From assembly GCA_020200235.1 (NCBI GenBank), contig JAIVJC010000134.1:25875-89874 (forward strand): a stretch of DNA of 64,000 nucleotides. Reading direction: 5' to 3'. Below the pieces are notes generated by a model that saw only the letters and a list, made by a program, of their open reading frames with translations, was not told the origin of the DNA and did not search any database. Both the position numbers and the translations under genes were made by a program. The DNA is from Acidobacteriota bacterium. Its GTDB lineage: Bacteria; Acidobacteriota; Blastocatellia; Pyrinomonadales; Pyrinomonadaceae. Below, one piece after another: positions 45,703-55,265 of the stretch (the first letter of the stretch is position 1; every line of letters starts with the position of its first letter).

Positions 45703-45843
45703 GGTCGTTTCCCGAAACGGAAGTGCCTCCGCGAGGTGCAACACTTATGCCGCGTGAAAAGTGTGCGTAAGGGGTGAGCGAGGCAGAAGATTCATGGCAC
45801 GAAGTTTTTCGCGGGGCAGCTTTCGGCTGACGGCTGTCGGAAT

Positions 45844-46917
45844 TTACGACGCGGGTACGGTGACGATGGTGCGGAGGCATTCGAGCTGGAGGCTGCTGCG
45901 GCGCGGGCGCACCTCGACGCGGCGGCGCTCGCCTCTGTTGTCGGGCGTGAAGGGGCGCTGCGGCTTGTAGGTGACGACGTACTGCGCCGCGATGTCGCGC
46001 CCGACGCGCTCGGTGAGCTTGGCGATCTCCTCGGGCGTGCGCGGCTGGAGGAGTCGCCCGCCGGCTTCCGCGGCGAGCGCGGAGAGTTGCTCCTCGCGCT
46101 GCTGCTGCGCGCGGGCGTAGGTGCGGAACCAGCGGCGCATTTCGTTGTCGGTGTCGATGGTGACTCTGACGGTGCTGCCGCTCGCGCCCGACGTGACGCG
46201 CTGGTTGCGAAGGCGTGCGAAGTCGGAGACGAGCGCGGCGAAGGAGAAGACGTGGACGCTCGCCTGCGTCGCGACGACGGCGCGCAGCGCGTCGCGGCTG
46301 ATCGCGGCGGCTTCGACCTGCTCCCTTGACTGAAACTCCAAGCCGTCCGTGAAGACGACGACGTGCGTGTTGCCGACGGGCTGCTCTTTCAGTTTCGCGG
46401 CGGCGAGCGCGAGGCAGTCGGAGAGGCGCGAGCGCTCGGCGGTGAAGAACCTGGTCTTGAGCGCGTGCGAGGCGAAGCCCAGATCGTCCGTCCAGTCCTG
46501 CACCAGCTCGACGCGGCGGCTGTTCTGCAGGACGGCGACGCGGTCGCCGTAGCGCATCGCGGAGATCAAGCCCAACGCCGCGTCGCGCGCCGACGCGCCG
46601 CTGCGCGTGGCGGTGACGGAGCTGCCCATGTCGAAGACGACGAGCACGCTCGCCGCCACGCGGCTGACGCTCGTCACCGTTTGCGGCACGCCGTCTTCGA
46701 GCACGAGCAGGTCGCGCGCTTCGAGCGTCGGGTCGAAGCGCTCGAACTGATCGAAGGCGGCGACGGGCACGCGCACCTCCTGCGTGAAGACCTTGATCGG
46801 CTCCTGCTCCTCGCGCTCGACCTTCGCCGGCGGCGTCAGAGTCGGCGCGGGAGTCTGCTGCGCGCCGCACACGGCGCACGCGGCGGCGAGGGCGATGAGG
46901 AATGCTGCGGGGCGCAT
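45844..46917 (-). CDS. VWFA-related secreted protein, small
   Basis: 357 residues from the ATG at 46917, signal peptide about 1-19. Start block VRVPVAAFDQFERF, DLLVLEDGVPQTV, then a VWA-like domain with VVFDMGSS (a DxGSS metal-site variant) at about 96-103 and HVVVFTDGLE at about 178-187. A tyrosine-rich end (AAQYVVTYKPQRPF) matches the acidobacterial VWFA-related family seen also at 4237. Its start lies next to the stop of the DHH gene (46920), so the two are translationally adjacent. Confidence 0.82.
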   Translation of the reverse strand: MRPAAFLIALAAACAVCGAQQTPAPTLTPPAKVEREEQEPIKVFTQEVRVPVAAFDQFERFDPTLEARDLLVLEDGVPQTVTSVSRVAASVLVVFDMGSSVTATRSGASARDAALGLISAMRYGDRVAVLQNSRRVELVQDWTDDLGFASHALKTRFFTAERSRLSDCLALAAAKLKEQPVGNTHVVVFTDGLEFQSREQVEAAAISRDALRAVVATQASVHVFSFAALVSDFARLRNQRVTSGASGSTVRVTIDTDNEMRRWFRTYARAQQQREEQLSALAAEAGGRLLQPRTPEEIAKLTERVGRDIAAQYVVTYKPQRPFTPDNRGERRRVEVRPRRSSLQLECLRTIVTVPAS

Positions 46918-46919
46918 CT

Positions 46920-47885
46920 CTATTCCCTGAAATCGCCCTGCAACTCGGCGACGATCTCTTTCGCCGCCTGCCGCGCGCGCTCGACCTCTTCGGGCGCGAA
47001 GGAGACCGCGCCGACGACGGCGTGGCCGCCGCCGCCGTAGCGCTCGCAGATGGAGGCGATGTTGTGTGTCCGCGGTCGCGGGCTCCAGGGGTTCGAGCCG
47101 ACGGAGATTTTCGTGCGGTAGGCGGTGCGCGTGAGCGCGACCGAGTAGGTCGTCTCCGGGTGCAGGTAGTAGGGGATGAACTTGTTGAAGCCCTCGAAGC
47201 CCTCTTCGATGAGATCGAAATTGACGGCGCCGCGCGCGTAAGTGATCTTGCGGCGGACGGCTTCGAGCGTTTCGAGGTGCCGCTCCCGGATGGGCGCGAG
47301 GCGCGACCGCACTTCCGGCGAGAGCGCCACCTCGTCGAGCGGCGTCTCGGTGAGCGAGCGGATGAGCCGCTCGATGAACGCCGGATCGTCGACGTTCTCG
47401 ATGACCTGCATCAGTTGGAGCGCGGGCTCGCGCAGCTCGACGACCTGCGCGGGCGATTCGTAGAACGCGCCGTCGATCGTGTGCGCCCATTTGACGAGCG
47501 GCGAAAGCCTCTCGTCCTCGAAGCCGAAATCGTCCCGCGCGACGCGGGCGATGAACTCGGTGCAGGACTTGCTGTCGGCGTCCCAGAATTTTTGACCGGA
47601 ACGGTCGGCGCGGAAGTGCGCCTCGTCCGCCGGCGTGAGGAAGGCGGACTGGTGGTGATCGAACCACCACGTCAGCCTGTCGGAGGGCGAGTACTTGAAA
47701 TCGACGATGGCGTTCTCGTCGCCGTCGAACATCCCCTCGCCGAAGAGCGAGCCGGGCCGGTGGAGCAGCCCGGCGTAAGAGACCTCGGCGTCGGGGCGGA
47801 CGCGCGCGAGGTAGAAGCGCGTGAAGACCGCCGCCGAGGCGACGCCGTCGAAGCAGTGGTCGTGGAAGAGGAGTCGGAGTCTCAT
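46920..47885 (-). CDS. DHH-family phosphoesterase
   Basis: 321 residues from the ATG at 47885 (an earlier GTG-type start would add 17 residues). N-terminal FHDHCFDGVASA replaces the usual DxDGxxS signature; WWFDHHQSAF (about 78-87) supplies the DHH motif; the C-terminal DHHA1 part has YGGGGHAVVGA (about 290-300). This superfamily splits phosphodiesters in small RNAs, pApA-type dinucleotides or polyphosphate. The substrate here is not clear. Cytoplasmic. Confidence 0.85.
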   Translation of the reverse strand: MRLRLLFHDHCFDGVASAAVFTRFYLARVRPDAEVSYAGLLHRPGSLFGEGMFDGDENAIVDFKYSPSDRLTWWFDHHQSAFLTPADEAHFRADRSGQKFWDADSKSCTEFIARVARDDFGFEDERLSPLVKWAHTIDGAFYESPAQVVELREPALQLMQVIENVDDPAFIERLIRSLTETPLDEVALSPEVRSRLAPIRERHLETLEAVRRKITYARGAVNFDLIEEGFEGFNKFIPYYLHPETTYSVALTRTAYRTKISVGSNPWSPRPRTHNIASICERYGGGGHAVVGAVSFAPEEVERARQAAKEIVAELQGDFRE

Positions 47886-47961
47886 GCGTGACGGGTTCGC
47901 CGACGCCGAGATGGGCGGCTCGACGAAGCCGCCCATCTTAGCAGTCGCCGTCCGGTGGTAG

Positions 47962-49800
47962 CTAACGGGAGCGCGCCGTCAGTCTTCGATCCTGGAGTCG
48001 GCGGCCAGACCCAGGCGCTCGCGTATGAACTGCTCGGCGTCGTGCTCGATGAGTTCGCCGTTCGCGATCCAGACTTTCGCGGCGAGCACGTCGCCCTTCG
48101 CGCTGAGCTTCGCGGGCTCGAGGAAGACGTTGTAGGGCGAGCCCCACTTGCGCGTGTCGCCGGTCAGGCGCCGGTAGCCGTAATGATCCGTCTTCTCCCT
48201 CTCGGCGTCGGAGTCCGACTCGACGACGACCGGGTAGCGCGCGGGGTGCTGGTCGAAGTAGGCTTTGATCTCCGCCTTCGTGCCGTAGTCGCTGACCGCC
48301 ACCACGTCGAAGCCCGCGTCCGCGTACTTCTCGTAGAGGCGCGCGACGACCGGCGCTTCGAGCTTCCAGTTGCGGCACCACGGCGCGAAGTAGACGACGA
48401 GGACGAGCTTCTTGCCGCGCGACCACTCGCGCAGGTTCACGCGCTCGCCCGTCTGCGCCGACTTGAACGTCCAGTTCTTGTAGTTGATCTCGCGCTCCTG
48501 CAAGGGCGCGTACTCGTGCGCCTCGGCGGGGGCGGGCGCCGGCTGCGCCGCAGGGGACCGTCTCTTTCTCTTCGAGCAGCGGCAAGATTTCCGCCTCGAA
48601 CTGCGCGCGCTTGCGCTCGCCGATGAGCGTCTGGCGGATGCGACCCGCGCGGTCGATGACGAAAGTTTTGGGCAGACCGACGACGCCGTAACTGGACTTC
48701 GCGTCCGCCGTGCCGAGCAGGACCGTGTAGTCCTGCGGAATGGCGCGCTGGAAATCGCGCACGTCTTCGGGCGTGTCGTCCGCGGAGACGCCGACGACGG
48801 TGAGACCGCGCGCGCCCAGATCGCGCTGCAACGCGCCGAGGTCCGGAATCTCTGCTCGGCACGGCACGCACCACGTCGCCCAGAAGTTCAGCAGCACGAC
48901 GCGGCCGCGCAGGGAGGCGAGGCTGAAAGGCTGACCGTCGAGCGTCTTCAAAGCGATCTCCGGCGCGGGCTTCATGCCGAGCGGGTTCGCCGGTCGCGAC
49001 GTGCCGGCCGGAGCCGTCGCACCGTTAGTCGCCTGCGTCGCCTGTTGGCGGTTGACGCGCTCGGCGAGCGACGATTCGGCGTTGGGCAAAAACTTCGAGA
49101 AGGCGCTCGCAAGCCACGAGACGTTGTTCGTCGCGATGAGCAGACCGATGGCGATGAGCAGCGCGCCCGACGCGACCTCGACCTTGTGCAGGTGTCGGCG
49201 GAACCAGGTGTAGAAGCCGAGGAACTGGTTGAGCAGCAGCCCCGTCAGCAAGAACGGCAGCGCGAGACCGGCGGCGTAGAACGACGAGAGCACGAGCCCG
49301 CTCTTCCACCCGCCGCTCGTCGCCGCGAGACCGATGATGCCGCCGAGGATAGGACCGATGCACGGCGTCCAGCCGGCGGCGAAGGCGAGCCCGAGGGCGA
49401 ACGCGCCCAGGATGCCGCGCGGTTTCTCGTTGGAGAGCTTGCGCGTGTCGCGGTAGAGCGCGCCGATTTTCAACACCCCGATCAACTGCAACCCGAACGC
49501 GATGATGACGAGCCCGCCGACGATCCTCACCCAAGGGTTCGAGAGGATCGCCGCGCCGACGAGCCCGGCGGCCGCGCCGAGCGAGATGAAGATCATCGAG
49601 AGACCGGCGTTGAAGGCGAGCGAGTTGAAGATGACCGCGCGCCGCGCCGCGCGCGAGCCGCCCTCGCCCTTCAGGTGCTCCACGCTCACGCCGGAGATCA
49701 GAGAGATGTACCCCGGCACGAGCGGCAGCACGCACGGGCTCAGAAACGACGCCAGCCCCGCCGCGAACGCGATCAGAATGGTGATGTTCGCGCCTTCCAT
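47962..49800 (-). CDS. CcdA-TlpA thiol-redox fusion, frameshifted near its end
   Basis: As read, 612 residues from the ATG at 49800. Residues 1-240 are a CcdA-like membrane domain with six helices (FLSPCVLPLVPGYISL, AGWTPCIGPILGG carry the cysteines). Residues about 280-415 are a TlpA/thioredoxin domain with WATWCVPC. After LPLLEEKETVP the frame runs into nonsense Arg-rich sequence to 47962. Removing one base from a run of four C/G at 48553-48556 joins it to a Pro/Ala linker and then the thioredoxin domain at 47979, giving a 606-residue CcdA-TlpA-thioredoxin protein. Role: carries electrons across the membrane to periplasmic thiols. Confidence 0.75.
   Translation of the reverse strand: MEGANITILIAFAAGLASFLSPCVLPLVPGYISLISGVSVEHLKGEGGSRAARRAVIFNSLAFNAGLSMIFISLGAAAGLVGAAILSNPWVRIVGGLVIIAFGLQLIGVLKIGALYRDTRKLSNEKPRGILGAFALGLAFAAGWTPCIGPILGGIIGLAATSGGWKSGLVLSSFYAAGLALPFLLTGLLLNQFLGFYTWFRRHLHKVEVASGALLIAIGLLIATNNVSWLASAFSKFLPNAESSLAERVNRQQATQATNGATAPAGTSRPANPLGMKPAPEIALKTLDGQPFSLASLRGRVVLLNFWATWCVPCRAEIPDLGALQRDLGARGLTVVGVSADDTPEDVRDFQRAIPQDYTVLLGTADAKSSYGVVGLPKTFVIDRAGRIRQTLIGERKRAQFEAEILPLLEEKETVPCGAAGARPRRGARVRALAGARDQLQELDVQVGADGRAREPARVVARQEARPRRLLRAVVPQLEARSAGRRAPLREVRGRGLRRGGGQRLRHEGGDQSLLRPAPRALPGRRRVGLRRREGEDGSLRLPAPDRRHAQVGLALQRLPRAREAQREGRRARRESLDRERRTHRARRRAVHTRAPGSGRRLQDRRLTARSR
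47979..48503 (-). CDS. Thioredoxin-like domain, probable C-terminal part of the CcdA fusion
   Basis: 174 residues if started at MQEREINYKNW. TlpA/AhpC-like fold with VVYFAPWCRNW, so the second active-site cysteine of CxxC is replaced and only one remains (WCRNW). The frame is open further upstream with PAAQPAPAPAEAHEYAPLQ, a linker that fits a fusion with the upstream TlpA domain. No signal peptide and no ribosome site of its own is evident, which supports reading it as the displaced end of the preceding gene. Confidence 0.7.
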   Translation of the reverse strand: MQEREINYKNWTFKSAQTGERVNLREWSRGKKLVLVVYFAPWCRNWKLEAPVVARLYEKYADAGFDVVAVSDYGTKAEIKAYFDQHPARYPVVVESDSDAEREKTDHYGYRRLTGDTRKWGSPYNVFLEPAKLSAKGDVLAAKVWIANGELIEHDAEQFIRERLGLAADSRIED

Positions 49801-49838
49801 AACTGTTGAAGAGTACAACGAAAAAGCCTTCAACCGTA

Positions 49839-49907
49839 AACCGTGACAGGTGACAGGAAAGAAAAGGATTTACCCGTCACCTGTCACCGTCACGGTTCAC
49901 GGCTTTT
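49839..49907. repeat. Heptamer inverted repeat, GTGACAG type
   Basis: Left arm about 49839-49857 contains two GTGACAG-type units, right arm about 49873-49907 contains three on the other strand, flanked by an inverted AACCGT. The centre is AT-rich. It occupies the whole gap between two minus-strand redox genes (49801-49896 and a few coding bases). Confidence 0.65.
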
Positions 49908-51276
49908 CGTTCAGCAGTCTCTCGATGACGCCTTCGAGCGCGTCCTCGGTCGAATCGACCGCGCCGACGCCGACGTAGCGGACGACGCCGCGGCGGTCGA
50001 TCAAAAAAGTCGCGGGCAGCGCGCGCACGCCGTAGCGCAGGTTGTTGGCGTCGTTGGCGGCGACGCCGATGGCGTAGGTGAGCTTCAACTCTTTTTTGAA
50101 CGCGGCGATTGAGGCGAGCTCCGCCGTCGGCGTGAGCGGCTTGCCCTCAGACTCGCCGTAAAGCTCCGTGAGCCCGACGACGGCGAGCCCGCGCCCCTTG
50201 TATTTCTCGTGCAGGCGTTCGAGCCGCGGCATCGTCTCGCGGCAAGGCGCGCACCACGTCGCCCAGAAGTCCAGGAGCACGACCTGACCGCGCAGGGACG
50301 CGATGGTGGTGGTGGCGGCGGCGGCGGCGGCGGTCGTGGTCGCCTCCTTGTGGTCGAGCCAGTGCTTGACGTCGATCTCCGGCACGGTCTCGGCGTGCGC
50401 CGCAGACTCTTCGATCGAGCGCTCGACGGCGAGCGCGTTGCCACTGTTGGCGAGCAGCTCGACGGCGGTCGCGTAGACGTGCGAAGAGGGGAGCGTGAGA
50501 CCGAAGCCGAGCAACTCTTTCATCACGGCGAGCGCCTCCGCGTCCCTTTTCAGTTCCGAGAGGAGGTTGGCGAGCGTGACGCCCGCGGCGTTGATGAGCT
50601 GCGCGCGCTGGACGTAGTCGTTGCTCGTCGTCTCGGCTGCTTTGGCGGCGACGAACGCGGCGCGCGCGTGCGCGGCGGCGGGCTCGAACCTTTGCGCGCG
50701 CGCGTAGGCGTTCGCGAGCGCGATGCGGAGGCGGAAGAGATCGAGCGGGTTCGTCGGCGTGTTGCGCGCGTACTCGTCGAAACTTTTTTCCGCGTCTTCC
50801 AACCGCCCGCCGCGCGCGGCGATCTCGGTCAGGAGGTGGCGCGCCTTCTGGAGTTTCAATTTGTCGGCTTCTTTACGCGACGCGGATTCGGCGAGGAAGC
50901 GCCGCAACGGATCGGCGACGCCCTCCCTGTTGCCCGCGAGCTGTTGGAGCAGACCGAGGAAGTAATAGTCTTCGCCCTTCAACTTCCCGCGCGCCGCGAG
51001 CCGCGCCGCGTTCCCGGCGGCGAGCTCGCGCTGCTCGGCGCGGGTCTTGAGTTCGAGCGCGGCGTCGTAGCGCACGCCCGCGCGGTTGAACTCGGCGAAC
51101 TTGCGTTCGAGAAACTTCGCCGCCTCCTCGTAGAGCGCGGCGGCGTCATCCGCCGCGGCGGGCGACGAGTGCGATCCCTTCTCCGGACTCTTTTGCGCGC
51201 CCGCCGCGGCGGACGCGAGGAGGACGACGCACGAGAGCGCGAGAAGTTTTTGAAGTGGACGCAAGACCGGGCGCAC
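49897..51276 (-). CDS. Exported TlpA-like protein with helical N-terminal domain, paralog A
   Basis: 459 residues, signal peptide about 1-27. Residues about 40-290 are helical and TPR-like (YEEAAKFLERKFAEFNRAG, LANAYARAQRF). Residues about 320-455 are a TlpA-type thioredoxin domain with WATWCAPCRETMP and a cis-proline segment ALPATFLIDRRG. A Thr/Ala tract (TTTAAAAAATTT) coded by a triplet repeat at 50304-50342 links the two. It probably reduces or oxidises thiols outside the cytoplasm, with the helical part for partner binding. The next gene upstream is a paralog. Confidence 0.82.
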   Translation of the reverse strand: MRPVLRPLQKLLALSCVVLLASAAAGAQKSPEKGSHSSPAAADDAAALYEEAAKFLERKFAEFNRAGVRYDAALELKTRAEQRELAAGNAARLAARGKLKGEDYYFLGLLQQLAGNREGVADPLRRFLAESASRKEADKLKLQKARHLLTEIAARGGRLEDAEKSFDEYARNTPTNPLDLFRLRIALANAYARAQRFEPAAAHARAAFVAAKAAETTSNDYVQRAQLINAAGVTLANLLSELKRDAEALAVMKELLGFGLTLPSSHVYATAVELLANSGNALAVERSIEESAAHAETVPEIDVKHWLDHKEATTTAAAAAATTTIASLRGQVVLLDFWATWCAPCRETMPRLERLHEKYKGRGLAVVGLTELYGESEGKPLTPTAELASIAAFKKELKLTYAIGVAANDANNLRYGVRALPATFLIDRRGVVRYVGVGAVDSTEDALEGVIERLLNEKP

Positions 51277-51280
51277 CCCC

Positions 51281-52681
51281 TCAGTCGCCGCCTTCGGCGG
51301 GCTCGTCGAGCAGCTTGACGATCATCTGTTCGAGCTCTTTGAGGTCTTCGTCGTTCGAGCCGACGTTGAGGTAGCGCACGACGCCGCGCCGGTCGATGAG
51401 CACCGCCGCCGGGATCGAGGTGACGTTGTAGCGCGCGGCGGTCGCGAGACTCTCCGCGGCGGCGACGCCGAAGGGGAGCCGGTTCGCGCGGCGGAAGTTG
51501 CGCAAGGCGTCGTGCTCGCGCTTCGTCCTCACCGGGCGGCCGTCCACGATCTCGTCGCGGTACTGCGTGAAGGCGATGATCGTCAAGCCGCGATCTTTGA
51601 AGCGGCGCTGCCAGTCGCTCATCGCGGGCAGCGCCGCGTGGCACGGCACGCACCACGTCGCCCAGAAGTCCAGGAGCACGACGCGACCGCGCTCGGCGGC
51701 GAGCGTCGTCGGCTTCTGATCGATCCAGTCTTTGACCTCGATCTCGGGGGCGGGGCGCGCGCCCGCGCCGAAGAGCGGATCGTCCCGTTTCGTCATGTAG
51801 CCGACCGCCGGGACGATGCGACCGAGTATCAAACTCGCGCGGCGGTAGAGGTCTGCCGAAGGGAAGCTCACGCTCAGCCGCCGCAGCTCTTGCAGCGCGG
51901 CTATCGCCTCGCCCGTCCGGTTCAACTCGTGCAGGAGCTCGGCGAGGAACTGACCCGAACGGTAGAACATCTCGTCGCGCGACGCGGCGTCGAGGTCACG
52001 CGAGTTCGCATAAATTAACTTCGCCGCGTCGAACGCCGCGCGCCCGTGTGTGACGGCGCGCTCGCGCTCGCCGCTCTTGCGGTAGCCTCTGGCGATGGCG
52101 GTTTCGAGTTGGAAGCGGCGCGCCTGCGCCTTCGAGGTCTCGCCGAGGAACTCGGCGCCTTCCGTCTCCGCTTCCGCGGGCGAGCCGTGCCGGGCGAGCG
52201 CGGTCGCGACGACGAAGCGCGCCGTCGATGCCTGTTCGCCCGTCAGCGAACGGTCGCCCGCGACGGCGCGCAGCGTGGCGATCGCCTGATCGGGCTGACC
52301 CGCGAGGTCCTGGAGGAGCCCCAGGTGAAACTTGTCGGTCGCGTTCAACCCGGAGCGCGCGCCCAACTGGGCGGCGTTGCGCGCGGCGAGCGCGCGCAGC
52401 TCTTCGCCGACCTGCGCCTCGATCTTCTCGGTGAAGTGGAAGCCCTCGCGCTCTAACTCCTGGTACTTCCTGCGCCTGTACCCGGCCGCCTCTTCGTACA
52501 ACTGCGCGGCGGACTTTTCGGCGGCGCGCGCGCGCGGGGCGTCCAACTTGTCAGACTGTTGCGCGAACGTCGCGAGCGCCGCAAGCACGACTAGCGACGC
52601 GACGAGCGCGGGTCGCAGGGCGCGCGGGCGAGTCTTCGCACGGGTTAAAAATTTTTGCGATGTAGTTTCGGCGTAAAACAT
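51281..52681 (-). CDS. Exported TlpA-like protein with helical N-terminal domain, paralog B
   Basis: 466 residues with an N-terminal hydrophobic signal (about 22-41, ending TFA-Q). Same layout as the gene just downstream: helical domain about 60-300 (YEEAAGYRRRKYQELEREG), then a TlpA domain about 325-460 with WATWCVPCHAALP and SIPAAVLIDRRG. Stop to start distance to paralog A is four bases, so both are in one transcript. The start overlaps the end of the ThiO-like gene by 37 bases. Confidence 0.82.
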   Translation of the reverse strand: MFYAETTSQKFLTRAKTRPRALRPALVASLVVLAALATFAQQSDKLDAPRARAAEKSAAQLYEEAAGYRRRKYQELEREGFHFTEKIEAQVGEELRALAARNAAQLGARSGLNATDKFHLGLLQDLAGQPDQAIATLRAVAGDRSLTGEQASTARFVVATALARHGSPAEAETEGAEFLGETSKAQARRFQLETAIARGYRKSGERERAVTHGRAAFDAAKLIYANSRDLDAASRDEMFYRSGQFLAELLHELNRTGEAIAALQELRRLSVSFPSADLYRRASLILGRIVPAVGYMTKRDDPLFGAGARPAPEIEVKDWIDQKPTTLAAERGRVVLLDFWATWCVPCHAALPAMSDWQRRFKDRGLTIIAFTQYRDEIVDGRPVRTKREHDALRNFRRANRLPFGVAAAESLATAARYNVTSIPAAVLIDRRGVVRYLNVGSNDEDLKELEQMIVKLLDEPAEGGD

Positions 52682-53877
52682 GATCCCTCAGACTCAGCCC
52701 GGCGCGCCGCGATAAAGCGCGCGGGCGAGAAGGGCGCGAGCGGCGCGGGCGTCGCGCCCGACATGACCATCTCCGCGACGAGCGCGCCCGTCAAAGGCGC
52801 GAGCAGGATGCCGTTGCGGTAATGCCCGGTCGCGTAAAAAAGATTTTCGATCCCGGCGGACGCGCCGAGCACGGGCAGATCGTCCTCGGCGCGCGGTCGC
52901 AAGCCAGCCCACTCGCCAGTGATTTTCAAATCGGCGGAGGCGGGCGCGATCCCTTCAGCGCAAAGTCGGATGGCGCGCCTGCCCTCTTCGGTGACGGACT
53001 TGTCGAAGCCTGCGCGCTCGGTCGTCGTCCCGGCGAGCAGCCGCCCGTCCCTGCGCGGCACGACGTAGCCGCCCGCGCCGTAAACGACGTGGCGCACGAG
53101 CGGTTCATTCTCGCGCATCGCGTAGCAGAGAATCTGCCCGCGGACGGGTTCGATGCGCGGCGAGTGCTCCACGTTGGCGTCGAGCACGGGCGCTAAGGGC
53201 GAAGGCGGCGCTGCGTCTGTCTCGATGGTCAGCAGCGACGACCACGCGCCGCAGGCGACGACGACCGCGCCCGCGCCGAACGTGCCGCGCGAAGTCTCGA
53301 CCGAGACGAAGCGCCCCCCGCGCACGTTGAGCGAGCGCGCCTCCGTCTCTTCAAGGACGCGGACGCCCGCGAGGCGGCAGGCGCGCGCCAGCGCGTCGCA
53401 CAGGCGTCGGTTCTCCACCTGCCACTCGCGCGGGAAGCGCAGCGCGCCCCGCACGCGCGCCGAGAGTGCGGGCTCGAGCGCGCGCGTCTCGGCGGCGTCC
53501 AACTGCTCGACGAGGAGCCCGGCGCCGCGTTGCCACTCGAAGCGGCGCGCGTGTTCGCGCTCGTCGTCTTCGGTGAAGGCGAGGCGGAGCGTGCCGGTGC
53601 AGTCGAGCTCGATGTCGACGCCGGTCTCTTCGCGCAGCGCGTCGGCGAAGGCGGGGTAGGCGTCGCGGCTGGAGCAGGCGAAGTTGAAGAAGTCGTCGCG
53701 CGCGTCCGCCTCGACCTGCGGCGCGAGCATCCCCGCGGCAGCCCACGAAGCCTCCGCGCCGAGCCGAGCGCGCTCGACGAGCGTGGTGCGCGTGCCCCGG
53801 CGCGCCAGCTCGCGCGCGACCGAGAGCCCCGCGACCCCGCCGCCTACCACGACGACGTCCGCGCCCGACCCCTCCAT
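52645..53877 (-). CDS. thiO: FAD-dependent oxidase, glycine oxidase ThiO-like
   Basis: 410 residues from the ATG at 53877. FAD-binding GGGVAGLSVARELARRG near the N terminus, ASWAAAGMLAPQVEA (about 43-57), and the C-terminal GLRPRAEDDLPVLG and FYATGHYRNGILLAP that mark glycine oxidase ThiO in thiamine synthesis. ThiO makes iminoacetate for the thiazole ring. No other thi genes are in the window, so the assignment rests on sequence alone; another D-amino-acid-oxidase-like role is possible. Confidence 0.82.
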   Translation of the reverse strand: MEGSGADVVVVGGGVAGLSVARELARRGTRTTLVERARLGAEASWAAAGMLAPQVEADARDDFFNFACSSRDAYPAFADALREETGVDIELDCTGTLRLAFTEDDEREHARRFEWQRGAGLLVEQLDAAETRALEPALSARVRGALRFPREWQVENRRLCDALARACRLAGVRVLEETEARSLNVRGGRFVSVETSRGTFGAGAVVVACGAWSSLLTIETDAAPPSPLAPVLDANVEHSPRIEPVRGQILCYAMRENEPLVRHVVYGAGGYVVPRRDGRLLAGTTTERAGFDKSVTEEGRRAIRLCAEGIAPASADLKITGEWAGLRPRAEDDLPVLGASAGIENLFYATGHYRNGILLAPLTGALVAEMVMSGATPAPLAPFSPARFIAARRAESEGSCFTPKLHRKNF

Positions 53878-53943
53878 GTTCCGCGAAGCTGCTGGCACGT
53901 TTCGCAAAGTTGCTGGTATGATGACGCTCAAATAAAAACGTCC

Positions 53944-54052
53944 GTTGTTAGTTGTCCGTGGTCAGTTGTTTGCGACTGACTGCGGCGGATGATGCTCGGC
54001 GCGAGTCTCACAGCAACGACCGACGACGGACGACTGACCACGGACAACTGAC
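53944..54052. repeat. Heptamer inverted repeat, GTTGTCC/GTGGTCA type
   Basis: Left arm 53944-53971 reads GTTGTTA, GTTGTCC, GTGGTCA, GTTGTTT. The right arm 54014-54052, on the other strand, reads GTTGTCC, GTGGTCA, GTCGTCC, GTCGTCG. The arms share a core of about 17 matched bases. It fills the gap between the divergent ThiO and isocitrate dehydrogenase genes and runs right up to the ATG at 54053. Confidence 0.7.
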
Positions 54053-55051
<999 letters not shown>

Positions 55052-55265
55052 TCCTCTGCTAGAAAATTCCAGCGCGGAAAACTCGGCTGCGCGAAGGTGT
55101 GTTCGGGGCGTCGTCAGTTTCGGGCGTCGTTGATTTTAAGTCTCCGTGTCGAAAAAATTCGTGCGCTTCTTTCACACTCGCGCCGGCGCCTGCTCTTTCG
55201 AGAGCCGCCCGCGCGCGGGGTTCGCGAGCCGGGGTTCATATCTTTTGACGAGTGAGAGGTCTTCC

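Noticed and set aside
53890-53916. TGGCACG...TTGC near the ThiO start as a sigma-54 site
   Set aside because: Spacing between the GG and the GC of TTGC is too long.
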